Shown here piece by piece: positions 1 to 6,186 of a stretch of DNA of 12,581 bases. Both the position numbers and the translations under genes were made by a program. Origin of the DNA: Eggerthella sp. CAG:209 (GTDB taxonomy: Bacteria > Actinomycetota > Coriobacteriia > Coriobacteriales > Eggerthellaceae); the NCBI GenBank assembly GCA_000436075.1, contig FR884633.1, positions 38,106-50,686 of the forward strand. Reading direction: 5' to 3'. Position 1 is the first letter of the stretch; each line of letters begins with the position of its first letter. The notes under the pieces are model-generated. The model worked only from the letters and a program-made list of their open reading frames with translations, was not told the DNA's origin and made no database searches.

Positions 1-17
1 TGTGCTATGCGTATGTG

Positions 18-35
18 GCGCTGTGAGCGCTTTTT
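18..35 (+). terminator. possible weak terminator
   Basis: A 5-bp stem, GCGCT/AGCGC with loop GTG, is followed directly by TTTTT on the plus strand. It could end a plus-strand gene lying left of the window and converging on the transporter gene. The stem is short, so this may be chance. Nothing else is seen in bases 1-63. Confidence 0.3.
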
Positions 36-63
36 GCCGTGTGCTGGGGCAGGATGCCGGACG

Positions 64-1350
64 CTAGACGAAAACGCAGAAGCGAAGCACCAGGTAAACG
101 CAGCTGATAGCGGTGAACACCAACATCATGGGGAAGCCAACCTTGGTGTAATCCATAAAGGTGATGGGGTGACCGTACTTGCCGGAGATACCCGCTAATA
201 CCACGTTGGCGGAAGCGCCGATGAGCGTGCCGATGCCGCCGATGCAGGCGCCGAGCGATACCGCCCACCACAAAGGCGTTACGTCCATGCCCGTTGCTTC
301 CATCGTGGTGATGATGGGAATAAGGGTGGCAACCAGTGGGATGTTGTCCAGGAAGGAAGAGATGATGGCCGATGCCCATACCAGCACGATGATGGTGATC
401 ATCATGTCGCCGCCGGTGATGTCGATCAGCGCGTAAGCCATCATTTCGATAACGCCGGTTTCGGCGAGGCCGCCAACAACTACGAACAAGCCAGCGAAGA
501 AGCCGATGGTGGCCCATTCAACGTCCATAAGCGTATGTTCAACATCGGATTTACCGATGAGCAGCATGATTGCTGCAGCGGTGAGAGCAACAACGCTCGG
601 TTCAATGTGCAGCGCACCATGCACTACAAAGGCAAGGGCAACCAGGGCGATCATCACAACGCTCTTCTTGAACAGCGTCTGGCTCTTGATTGCCTCATGG
701 GCGTGCAGCTGCATGACTGAAGCCTGCTTTTCGGCGGATACGCCCATCTTTTTGCCGTACATGACGTAGAACATCAGCAGCGAAACAAGCAGGATGATGA
801 GTACGGCAGGACCGTTGATTGCCAGGAAGTCGAAGAACGTGAGACCCGTGGCGGAGCCGATCATGATGTTCGGCGGGTCGCCGATGAGCGTTGCGGTGCC
901 ACCAACGTTCGAAGAAATGATTTCCGTCAGGAAGAACGGAATGGGGTTGATTTCCAGCATCTTGCAAACGGTGTAGGTAACAGGGCCGATAAGCAAAACG
1001 GTGGTGACGTTGTCCAGGAATGCGGAAAGGACAGCGGTGATTAGGCAGAACAACACCATGATTATCCAGGGATTGCCCTTTGCCAGTTTGGCAGCTCTGA
1101 TTGCCAGGTACTCGAAGATGCCCGAGTTCTTAACGACGGCAACGAAGATCATCATGCCAACCAGAACGCCAAGCGTTCCGAAGTCGATGTGCTCTACTCC
1201 GTTATCGAAGGTAAGAACCCCCGAAAGGATTAGGGCTACCGCGCCAGCGAGCGCGGCGGTGGTGCGATGCACTTTTTCGGAAATGATGAGTGCCATCACG
1301 ACGACGAATATGACAATCGCGATGATCTGAGCGGTAGTTAAGGCGATCAT
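64..1350 (-). CDS. ArsB/NhaD-type (ion transporter superfamily) membrane permease
   Basis: A 428-residue polytopic membrane protein of the ArsB/NhaD and SLC13-like ion-transporter superfamily, most likely a secondary transporter exchanging or cotransporting an anion or Na+/H+ across the cytoplasmic membrane. The two inverted halves each carry the family hallmark: FLDNVTTVLL (about residues 111-120) with SSNVGGTATLIGDPPN (146-161) in the first half, and SSFLDNIPLV (331-340) with GACIGGIGTLIGASAN (367-382) in the second. Hydrophobic segments run the whole length and a charged cytoplasmic-like loop lies around 199-230. The frame stays open 20 codons further upstream, but the ATG ending at 1350 is preceded by AGAGGAG at good spacing, and the protein then starts directly with a membrane helix. 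The gene is transcribed away from the permease and decarboxylase genes. Substrate is unknown; arsenite, Na+/H+ and dicarboxylate transport are all possible, and no arsenic genes are nearby. Confidence 0.9.
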   Translation of the reverse strand: MIALTTAQIIAIVIFVVVMALIISEKVHRTTAALAGAVALILSGVLTFDNGVEHIDFGTLGVLVGMMIFVAVVKNSGIFEYLAIRAAKLAKGNPWIIMVLFCLITAVLSAFLDNVTTVLLIGPVTYTVCKMLEINPIPFFLTEIISSNVGGTATLIGDPPNIMIGSATGLTFFDFLAINGPAVLIILLVSLLMFYVMYGKKMGVSAEKQASVMQLHAHEAIKSQTLFKKSVVMIALVALAFVVHGALHIEPSVVALTAAAIMLLIGKSDVEHTLMDVEWATIGFFAGLFVVVGGLAETGVIEMMAYALIDITGGDMMITIIVLVWASAIISSFLDNIPLVATLIPIITTMEATGMDVTPLWWAVSLGACIGGIGTLIGASANVVLAGISGKYGHPITFMDYTKVGFPMMLVFTAISCVYLVLRFCVFV

Positions 1351-1737
1351 TCCGTAGTGCTCCTCTCTTATATATAGGTGGAACAGATGCGAATTCTCGT
1401 CTTGAAGCACAGAGTCCCGGGTAACACACGTCCATTGCGATTAGCAACGCCCCACTCTGGCGTACCGACTCCAAAAAAAGATCCTCGAGAAAAGTTACGG
1501 GATCATGCTTATTTGCGTCAAGAAGGAAACGGTAAGTGTGCGAAAAACGATGAAACCAACGGAAATCAATAGATTGTTGGGTTCCATTTGCGTTCGCAAT
1601 GAGTGTCATTTGCATTAATCGGTTGACAGAACGGTAACGCCGCAAGTCAGGGATATTGAGGGGCGAAAATGGGGATTCTGGTGATGGATGGAGCGTTTTG
1701 CATAACTTCGGTGAATATCATTCGCTTGAGCTATGTA

Positions 1738-1768
1738 AAACACGTTCGCAATCAATTAGAACATGTTC
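1738..1768. promoter_or_regulatory. tandem operator-like palindromes upstream of permease
   Basis: The perfect 10-bp palindrome GAACATGTTC lies at 1759-1768, within a wider dyad ATTAGA (1755-1760)/TCTAAT (1770-1775). A degenerate copy AAACACGTTC lies at 1738-1747. The two centres are 21 bp apart, two turns of B-DNA, so two dimers would bind the same face. The perfect copy is identical to the site at 3952-3961. A -10-like AATAAT at 1780-1785 would put this site over the -35 region. Operator function is inferred from recurrence and placement; the binding protein is unknown. Confidence 0.5.
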
Positions 1769-1800
1769 ATCTAATGGAGAATAATCGCAATTGAACCAAA

Positions 1801-1833
1801 GCGCCGCCCATCGGGGGATCGGGCATAAGGCGC
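1801..1833 (+). ncRNA. structured leader hairpin 1
   Basis: GCGCCGCCC (1801-1809) pairs with GGGC (1821-1824) and GGCGC (1829-1833), with an ATAA bulge between the two right-hand pieces. ATC (1810-1812) pairs with GAT (1817-1819) around a GGGG loop. This gives about 12 bp with right-side bulges. It would lie in the 5' leader of the permease transcript if transcription starts near 1790. It matches no riboswitch class that I recognise. Confidence 0.35.
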
Positions 1834-1888
1834 AATAGTTCGTAGTAGGGACCATCTTCAAGGGATCGGGGGAAGTTGGGATTTCCGT

Positions 1889-1925
1889 TTGGCTTAGCCT
1901 TTGGAGCGAAAGCTCTAACAGCCAA
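1889..1925 (+). ncRNA. structured leader hairpin 2 with GAAA tetraloop
   Basis: TTGGCT (1889-1894) pairs with AGCCAA (1920-1925). After an asymmetric internal loop, TTGGAGC (1901-1907) pairs with GCTCTAA (1912-1918), with one G-U pair, around a GAAA (GNRA) tetraloop. This compact two-part hairpin is typical of folded RNA and sits about 100 bases before the leader ORF. A further weak stem CCAAT/ATTGG is at 1943-1962. A cis-regulatory RNA is plausible but no known family is recognised. Confidence 0.4.
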
Positions 1926-2027
1926 GTGAAGCAGAACTCTCTCCAATTCTTTTCCCGATTGGTTGAAGGCGTTGGGTAAGCAAGCGTGCACGTGCAAGCC
2001 TGATGCAATCAAAGAAGGAGGAGAAAG

Positions 2028-2078
2028 ATGGTCGATTTTATTTTTGCGCAGGAATGCGCAAGAGGAGAGAGGGGCTAA
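2028..2078 (+). CDS. 16-codon leader ORF upstream of permease
   Basis: A small ORF encodes MVDFIFAQECARGERG and ends in TAA three bases before the permease ATG. It has the strongest ribosome binding site of the area, AAGGAGGAG (2015-2023), with good spacing. Its body contains a perfect 7-bp hairpin, TTGCGCA (2044-2050)/TGCGCAA (2055-2061), with a GGAA (GNRA) loop. The permease's own purine-rich ribosome binding site (about 2061-2074) lies immediately after that hairpin and inside the ORF. Ribosomes translating the leader would open the hairpin and could hand over to the permease start, so translational coupling or attenuation is likely. The peptide has no run of one amino acid that would name a sensed ligand. 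Whether it is translated is inferred. Confidence 0.5.
   Translation: MVDFIFAQECARGERG
2044..2061 (+). promoter_or_regulatory. hairpin before the permease ribosome binding site
   Basis: TTGCGCA-GGAA-TGCGCAA forms a perfect 7-bp stem with a GNRA tetraloop. It lies within the leader ORF and ends where the permease Shine-Dalgarno stretch begins. It is not followed by a T tract, so it is not a terminator; a translational role is more likely. Confidence 0.45.
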
Positions 2079-2081
2079 GCG

Positions 2082-3536
2082 ATGGCTATGCTAAAGCGTG
2101 AATACGGTGGTATTCAGCCATGTTGGAAAGTTGGCCTATTCCGTATTCGTCTTCCGTTCATTCACTTCAAGATCTCACCACCTGAAGTAGTAACCGGCCT
2201 GATGAATGCTTGTACTTCGTACGGCGCTCTGGCTGTTCTTATTACTTCTTTGGGTCTCGACCCTGCAGTGGCTTGGGCACTGGTTGTATTTGAAACGGCA
2301 ATGTACACCCTGAACTGGCTGCTTGGTGAGCCTTCCATTTGCGGTTGGATCACCCCGGCAATGGCAATTATCGTCGTGTTCCTGGAATCGCTCGACCCAG
2401 GCGTTGCGCGATTGCAGATGCTGACATGTATTCAGCTTGAGTTAGGCATCTTGTTTATCGTATTGGGTGTAACAGGCCTATCGAAGAAGCTCAACACTAT
2501 GGTACCTCCCGCCATCAAGGCTGGTATCGTAATGGGCGCTGGCGTTAACGCCGTAGCTGTTCGCCTGAAGACTGGCGGCGCTATCGATACCGTTACCGTT
2601 GGCTGCCTCTGCGGCTTGGTAGTTGTATTCATGCTTATGTTCTCCAAGCGTGTACGTAAGTACATGGATACCAACAAGTTCGTTGCTATCCTCGGCAACT
2701 ACAGCTTCCTTTGGGCTGTTATCGCACTGCTTATCGCAGGCGGCGTTGCTGGCGAGTTCAACTTCCAGTGGTCTGGCGAAATCATCAAGGTTCCTGACTT
2801 CATGGGCCTGTTCGCAGTTGTTTCGCCTCTGTTCATCGGCTTTGCTACTGATCCTAGCGTTTGGATCGCTGCACTGCCCTACGCAATCGTTGCATGGGTT
2901 ATCGCATACGGCGACTTCGTAACCGTTCAGCAGCTTGGTCTCCAGGCAGCTCGCGACGACGAGTACATCGAGTTCGACCCGAACCGTACCAACGTCATCT
3001 GCGGTATTCGTAATGTAATCCTGTCCCTGTTCGCTCCTTATCCTGCACTCGCAGGCCCGCTGTCCGCTCCTTACTGCGTAGCTACCTATGCTCGCTATAA
3101 GCAGTCCGGTCGCCAGGGCATGGACTCCATCTACGATGGTTCCGGTACCAACCTGCTGTTCACCGTACTTGGTTTGTTCATCTATCCTCTGTACGAGGCA
3201 TCCCTTGCAGCATCTGCAGCACTCCTCGTAGTTGTACTGCTCATCCAAGGCTGGCTCTGCTCGCAGATCGCATTTGGTCTGGTACGCGACGATCTTGACA
3301 AGGGCATGACAGGCATGATCGCAGGCTTCATCGTAGCCCGCGGCGGTGGCGTCGGCTTCCTTGCCGCAATCGTCCTCTACCTGCTCATCTCCGACAACGA
3401 CAAGATCCGCGCAGACTACGCCTACAACAAGGAACTGCAGCGCATCGAGGATGAAGAGACTGAGCGCCAGTTGGTTGCACTCCATGCTCGCTTGGAGGCC
3501 GCTAAGGCTGGTAAGCTTCAGGACGAGGAAAAATAA
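2082..3536 (+). CDS. NCS2-like (UraA/SLC26-fold) permease, substrate unknown
   Basis: A 484-residue polytopic inner-membrane protein with roughly 12-14 hydrophobic segments. The pattern resembles nucleobase-cation symporter 2 and related UraA/SLC26-fold carriers: VPPAIKAGIVMGAGVNAV (141-158) looks like the family's fifth membrane segment, AYGDFVTVQQLG (275-286) like its substrate-site E/S-x-GD segment, and NVICGIRNVILSLFAPYPALAG (304-325) like the segment-10 region. The canonical glutamates are not clearly present, so the assignment is tentative. Residues 440-484 form a charged, probably helical cytoplasmic tail rich in Glu, Arg and Lys. The start at 2082 follows GAGAGAGGGG at good spacing; ATG 2088 is an alternative. 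Codon choice is strongly biased to a few codons, hinting at high expression. The gene sits behind a leader ORF and ahead of the aromatic-acid decarboxylase operon and shares an operator motif with it, so uptake of an aromatic acid is an inference only. Confidence 0.7.
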   Translation: MAMLKREYGGIQPCWKVGLFRIRLPFIHFKISPPEVVTGLMNACTSYGALAVLITSLGLDPAVAWALVVFETAMYTLNWLLGEPSICGWITPAMAIIVVFLESLDPGVARLQMLTCIQLELGILFIVLGVTGLSKKLNTMVPPAIKAGIVMGAGVNAVAVRLKTGGAIDTVTVGCLCGLVVVFMLMFSKRVRKYMDTNKFVAILGNYSFLWAVIALLIAGGVAGEFNFQWSGEIIKVPDFMGLFAVVSPLFIGFATDPSVWIAALPYAIVAWVIAYGDFVTVQQLGLQAARDDEYIEFDPNRTNVICGIRNVILSLFAPYPALAGPLSAPYCVATYARYKQSGRQGMDSIYDGSGTNLLFTVLGLFIYPLYEASLAASAALLVVVLLIQGWLCSQIAFGLVRDDLDKGMTGMIAGFIVARGGGVGFLAAIVLYLLISDNDKIRADYAYNKELQRIEDEETERQLVALHARLEAAKAGKLQDEEK

Positions 3537-3587
3537 CCTCACCTGACGGAAACGTCTAAAACTCGGAGCTAAAAGCTTTAAAGCTTG

Positions 3588-3623
3588 AAAGAACCCAGAG
3601 TGCACGCTCTGGGTTCTTTTTTT
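3588..3623 (+). terminator. Rho-independent terminator of the permease
   Basis: A perfect 13-bp stem, AAAGAACCCAGAG/CTCTGGGTTCTTT with loop TGCACG, runs into seven T residues, 52 bases after the permease stop codon. The A-rich left flank means it could also act weakly on the other strand. Confidence 0.93.
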
Positions 3624-3644
3624 GCGCTGTTTTGCCGGGAGGCT

Positions 3645-3713
3645 CAAGACGCGCAGTTCGGCATAGCGCTACGCGGGATTCTGGCGGCGTAGCGGCTATG
3701 CCAAGCGCGTTTG
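3645..3713. repeat. long imperfect inverted repeat, unknown function
   Basis: GGCATAGC-GCTACGC (3660-3674) is the complement of GCGTAGC-G-GCTATGCC (3687-3702) apart from one bulged G, with a 12-base loop. Outside it, after a small internal loop, ACGCGC (3649-3654) pairs with GCGCGT (3705-3710) and CAA with TTG. The total is about 24 bp. There is no T tract, so it is not a simple terminator. It may be a REP-like palindrome, an RNA-stabilising structure behind the permease transcript, or part of a small RNA. No second copy was seen in the window. Confidence 0.5.
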
Positions 3714-3807
3714 ACGGCGAAGCCCGGCCAGCTGCACCTTCATGGAATTTGACTTGTTGGAGTTGCGCTTGTTGTCTTATTTGCGCATGTCTTGGTTCAA
3801 GGTTCGG

Positions 3808-3823
3808 TTTTTTTTGGGGGGGG
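3808..3823. repeat. T8G8 homopolymer junction
   Basis: Eight T residues are followed directly by eight G residues, about 120 bases upstream of the decarboxylase -10 box. Such tracts are prone to slippage. No coding frame spans it convincingly, so any effect would be on promoter activity or spacing. It could also be a sequencing-error hot spot. Confidence 0.6.
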
Positions 3824-3942
3824 TCGATTAAATCGGCTTGGGACATTCGAAGAGATTCACACATCGGTTTCCGCTGCTGCCTCCCCGTATTCCAAGGTGA
3901 AAAACAGCTTGCTCCTTGCTCATGATGAGTGGGCTATTCCCC

Positions 3943-3961
3943 TATAATTGTGAACATGTTC
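3943..3961 (+). promoter_or_regulatory. promoter -10 box and operator of the decarboxylase operon
   Basis: A perfect TATAAT (3943-3948) is followed after three bases by the palindrome GAACATGTTC (3952-3961), where transcription should start. The ribosome binding site follows at once. No -35 hexamer is evident; the expected place is covered by the dyad CTCAT-G-ATGAG (3919-3929), which could be an activator site. A protein on the palindrome would block the start point. The same palindrome is at 1759-1768 and a one-base variant at 6118-6127. Confidence 0.65.
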
Positions 3962-3978
3962 TGGAGGAGGGATAACTT

Positions 3979-5457
3979 ATGAGTAATAACGTTGACGATC
4001 TTCGCAGCGCGCTTGAATTTCTGCGCGGGATCCCTGGTCAGCTGGTGGAAACCGACGTCGAGGTAGACCCCGAGGCGGAGCTGTGCGGCGTGTATCGCCA
4101 CGTCGGCGCAGGCGGTACGGTGCCCCGTCCCACACAAGAAGGCCCCGCCATGGTGTTCAATAACATCAAGGGCCATCCCGATGCACGTGTTGCTATTGGC
4201 TTGCTCGCAAGTCGCGATAGGGTAGCGAAGCTGCTTGATGCCGATCCGAAGCGCTTGGGCTTCATGCTCAACGAGGCAGTATTGAACCCTGTGCCGCCCG
4301 TTGATGTGCCTGAAGAAGAGGCAGTATGTCGAGAAGTGGTGCACCTTGCCACTGAAGAAGGCTTCGATGTGCGCAGGCTTGTTCCGGCACCTACCAATAC
4401 GCCGGAAGATGCGGGTCCGTATATCACTTTGGGTATGTGCTACGCATCCGACCCGGAAACGCACGTCTCTGACATCACCATTCATCGCTTGTGCTTGCAA
4501 GGTCCCGATGAGATTTCCATCTATATGGTTCCTGGCGCTCGTCATATCGGCGCGTTCTACGAAAAGGCTGAAGCGCTGGGCAAGCCGCTTCCAATTTCTA
4601 TTAGTATCGGCGTAGATCCTGCCATTGAATTGGCAACCTGCTTTGAGCCGCCCACCACGCCTTTGGGCTACGACGAGCTCAACGTTGCAGGCGCTCTGCG
4701 CGGAAAGCCAGTTCGCATGGCAAAGTGCCTCACCATTGAAGAGCGCTGCATTGCCAATGCTGAATATGTTATTGAAGGCGAGTTGCTGCCCGGAAAGCGT
4801 GTTGCGGAAGATCAAAATACCCATTCGGGCAAGGCCATGCCCGAATTCCCTGGCTACACTGGCCCTGCTGTGTCTGAGCTGCCTGTTATTAAGGTCAAAG
4901 CGGTAACCACGCGCAAGAACCCCATCATGCAAACTTGTATCGGCCCTTCCGAAGAGCACGTAAGCATGGCGGGCATTCCTACTGAGGCAAGCATCATTCA
5001 AATGGTTGAAAAGGCTATGCCTGGCCGCCTGCAGAACGTGTATTGTGCTACGCCTGGTGGCGGCAAATACATGGCGGTGCTTCAAGTTAAGAAGAGTATG
5101 CCTTCCGACGAGGGCCGTCAGCGTCAAATGGCCCTGTTGGCTTTCTCCGCTTTCAGCGAATTGAAGCATGTGTTCCTGGTTGACGAAGACGTTGACCCCT
5201 TCGACGTCAAAGATGTGCTGTGGGCGATGAACACGCGTTTCCAGGGCGATGTGGACATCGTTACCATTCCTGGCGTTCGCTGCCATCCGCTCGATCCGTC
5301 AAACGACCCATCATGTTCGCCTTCAATTCGCGACCATGGCATTGCCTGCAAAGTCATTTTCGATTGCACGGTGCCGTACAACCAGAAAGACCGCTTCCAG
5401 CGCTGCCAGTTCAAGGAAGTGGATCCTAAGCACTGGCTGCCTGATTTTGAGGAGTAG
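3979..5457 (+). CDS. lpdC: UbiD-family hydroxyarylic acid decarboxylase, LpdC/BsdC type
   Basis: A 492-residue prenylated-FMN-dependent decarboxylase that removes CO2 from a hydroxylated aromatic acid (the family covers gallate, protocatechuate, 4-hydroxybenzoate and vanillate) in the cytoplasm. It closely resembles, from memory, the catalytic C subunits LpdC/BsdC rather than ubiquinone-pathway UbiD: ETDVEVDPEAELCGVYR (24-40), GAGGTVPRPTQEGPAM (43-58), APTNTPEDAGPYIT (137-150), EDQNTHSGKAMPEFPGY (277-293), GPSEEHVSMAGIPTEAS (322-338) and VDEDVDPFD (401-409). Probable cofactor-site residues are Arg170 (in TIHR) and the glutamates of AEYVIEGE (262, 266, 268), by analogy with the family's Glu-Arg-Glu set. 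Length is normal. The ATG follows GGAGGAGGG (3963-3971). The cofactor-making UbiX partner follows in the same operon. The small D subunit found beside some LpdC/BsdC systems is absent here. The exact substrate cannot be told from sequence. Confidence 0.93.
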   Translation: MSNNVDDLRSALEFLRGIPGQLVETDVEVDPEAELCGVYRHVGAGGTVPRPTQEGPAMVFNNIKGHPDARVAIGLLASRDRVAKLLDADPKRLGFMLNEAVLNPVPPVDVPEEEAVCREVVHLATEEGFDVRRLVPAPTNTPEDAGPYITLGMCYASDPETHVSDITIHRLCLQGPDEISIYMVPGARHIGAFYEKAEALGKPLPISISIGVDPAIELATCFEPPTTPLGYDELNVAGALRGKPVRMAKCLTIEERCIANAEYVIEGELLPGKRVAEDQNTHSGKAMPEFPGYTGPAVSELPVIKVKAVTTRKNPIMQTCIGPSEEHVSMAGIPTEASIIQMVEKAMPGRLQNVYCATPGGGKYMAVLQVKKSMPSDEGRQRQMALLAFSAFSELKHVFLVDEDVDPFDVKDVLWAMNTRFQGDVDIVTIPGVRCHPLDPSNDPSCSPSIRDHGIACKVIFDCTVPYNQKDRFQRCQFKEVDPKHWLPDFEE

Positions 5458-5460
5458 GGC

Positions 5461-6021
5461 GTGAAGCGCATTGTTGTTGGAATAAGCGGTGCAAGTGGCA
5501 CGCACCTGGCTTGTCGCTTCGTAAGCCAGCTCAAGCAGTACACCGAATGCGAAGTGCATGTGGTGGTTACCGACAGCGGGAGGCTTACGGCAAGCTACGA
5601 AGAGCCCGAACTGTTCGATAAGGCGCTTGCCTTGGCCGATAACGTACATAGCAATGCTTCTTTAGGCGAATCGATTGCGAGCGGTACGTTCAAAACCGAA
5701 GGCATGGTTATTATTCCCTGCAGCATGAAAACGGTTGCGGGCATTGCCAGCGGCTATAGCGATAACCTATTGCTTCGCGCGGCGGATGTTACGTTGAAAG
5801 AGCAGCGGCCGTTGGTTTTGGTCGCGCGTGAAACGCCGATGAATGCTATCCATTTGCGCAATTTGGCACAGCTGGCAAGTGTTCCCGGTATAACGCTGAT
5901 GCCGCCGATGATGACGTACTACCACAACCCGCAAACCATCGACGACATGGAAGACCAACTAATTGGCAAGATATTCGATCGATTTGGGCTGGAATATCCG
6001 CCCTTCGAGCGTTGGAGCTAG
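5461..6021 (+). CDS. lpdB: UbiX-family flavin prenyltransferase, LpdB/BsdB type
   Basis: A 186-residue flavin prenyltransferase that joins a dimethylallyl group to reduced FMN, making the prenyl-FMN needed by the upstream decarboxylase. Visible motifs are the N-terminal flavin-binding GISGASG (7-13), PCSMKT (86-91), the phosphate-binding RETP (123-126) and the C-terminal PPMMTYYHNPQTIDD (148-162). It starts with GTG three bases after the decarboxylase stop; GAGGAG (5448-5453) in the end of the upstream gene serves as ribosome binding site, so the two are translationally coupled. A strong terminator follows 44 bases after its stop codon, so the operon is two genes. The LpdB/BsdB subtype is inferred from the neighbour. 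Confidence 0.93.
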   Translation: MKRIVVGISGASGTHLACRFVSQLKQYTECEVHVVVTDSGRLTASYEEPELFDKALALADNVHSNASLGESIASGTFKTEGMVIIPCSMKTVAGIASGYSDNLLLRAADVTLKEQRPLVLVARETPMNAIHLRNLAQLASVPGITLMPPMMTYYHNPQTIDDMEDQLIGKIFDRFGLEYPPFERWS

Positions 6022-6064
6022 GGTTTTGCCGGTTTTTCAGCCTATTCCATCTAAAGAGTTGGTT

Positions 6065-6092
6065 AAACAGGACATCTTCGGATGTCCTGTTT
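6065..6092 (+). terminator. terminator of the decarboxylase operon
   Basis: A perfect 12-bp stem, AAACAGGACATC/GATGTCCTGTTT, is closed by the very stable C(TTCG)G tetraloop and followed by a broken T run (CATTTT). It ends 13 bases before the -10 box of the next gene, so the expected -35 position of that promoter falls within its right arm. Confidence 0.88.
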
Positions 6093-6104
6093 CATTTTGC
6101 GGAG

Positions 6105-6127
6105 TATACTTCTAATCGAACACGTTC
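6105..6127 (+). promoter_or_regulatory. promoter -10 box and operator of the hydrolase gene
   Basis: TATACT (6105-6110) is followed seven bases later by GAACACGTTC (6118-6127), a one-base variant of the palindrome in front of the decarboxylase operon, again at the expected transcription start. No clear -35 box is seen because that region is the preceding terminator stem. The parallel architecture suggests the same regulator controls both units. Confidence 0.55.
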
Positions 6128-6186
6128 ATGGTTAATGGGGATTATCTGTGAGCGCGATTGCAGCAAGCTTAAGGGTTGGGGGCCTT

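Larger units (their letters stand above)
1351..2027. other. 677-base intergenic regulatory region
   Basis: No convincing gene is seen between the divergent transporter and the permease leader ORF. The region holds a TTGCG-TT-CGCAA dyad (1588-1599), a 10-bp direct repeat CGTTCGCAAT (1591-1600 and 1743-1752), two copies of a GAAC-N2-GTTC-like operator (1738-1747, 1759-1768), a possible -10 box AATAAT (1780-1785), and several predicted RNA stems between about 1800 and 1962. A 9-bp direct repeat GGGATCGGG lies at 1815-1823 and 1862-1870, and a palindrome TGCACGTGCA at 1987-1996. On the minus strand, TTGACG and TAACTT about 18 bases apart (near 1492-1521) could be the transporter promoter, with low certainty. 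Confidence 0.6.
3537..3978. other. 442-base intergenic region before decarboxylase operon
   Basis: No gene is supported here. In order it holds the permease terminator (3588-3623), a long imperfect hairpin (3645-3713), a T8G8 homopolymer junction (3808-3823) followed at once by the odd palindrome CGATT-A-AATCG (3825-3835), the odd palindrome CTCAT-G-ATGAG (3919-3929), a TATAAT box, the GAACATGTTC operator and the ribosome binding site of the decarboxylase gene. Confidence 0.6.

Noticed and set aside
1202..1645. A 147-codon minus-strand frame overlapping the transporter start
   Set aside because: It lies in another frame of the transporter gene and its intergenic part shows no coding character.
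2478..3647. A 389-codon open frame on the minus strand over the permease
   Set aside because: It is a mirror of the strongly biased permease codons, it is Cys- and Asp-rich with no family resemblance, and it overlaps the terminator.
3632..3925. A 97-codon plus-strand frame with a TTG start before the decarboxylase
   Set aside because: It has no suitably spaced ribosome binding site, runs through the long hairpin and the T8G8 tract, and resembles no protein.
1759..3961. Reading GAACATGTTC as a LexA/SOS box
   Set aside because: Gram-positive and actinobacterial LexA sites are GAAC-N4-GTTC; here the half-sites are two bases apart, and the flanking genes are not DNA-repair genes.
3934..5286. 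A 450-codon open frame on the minus strand over the decarboxylase gene
   Set aside because: It is antisense to a clearly recognised gene, has no recognisable domain, and arises from the codon bias of the sense frame.
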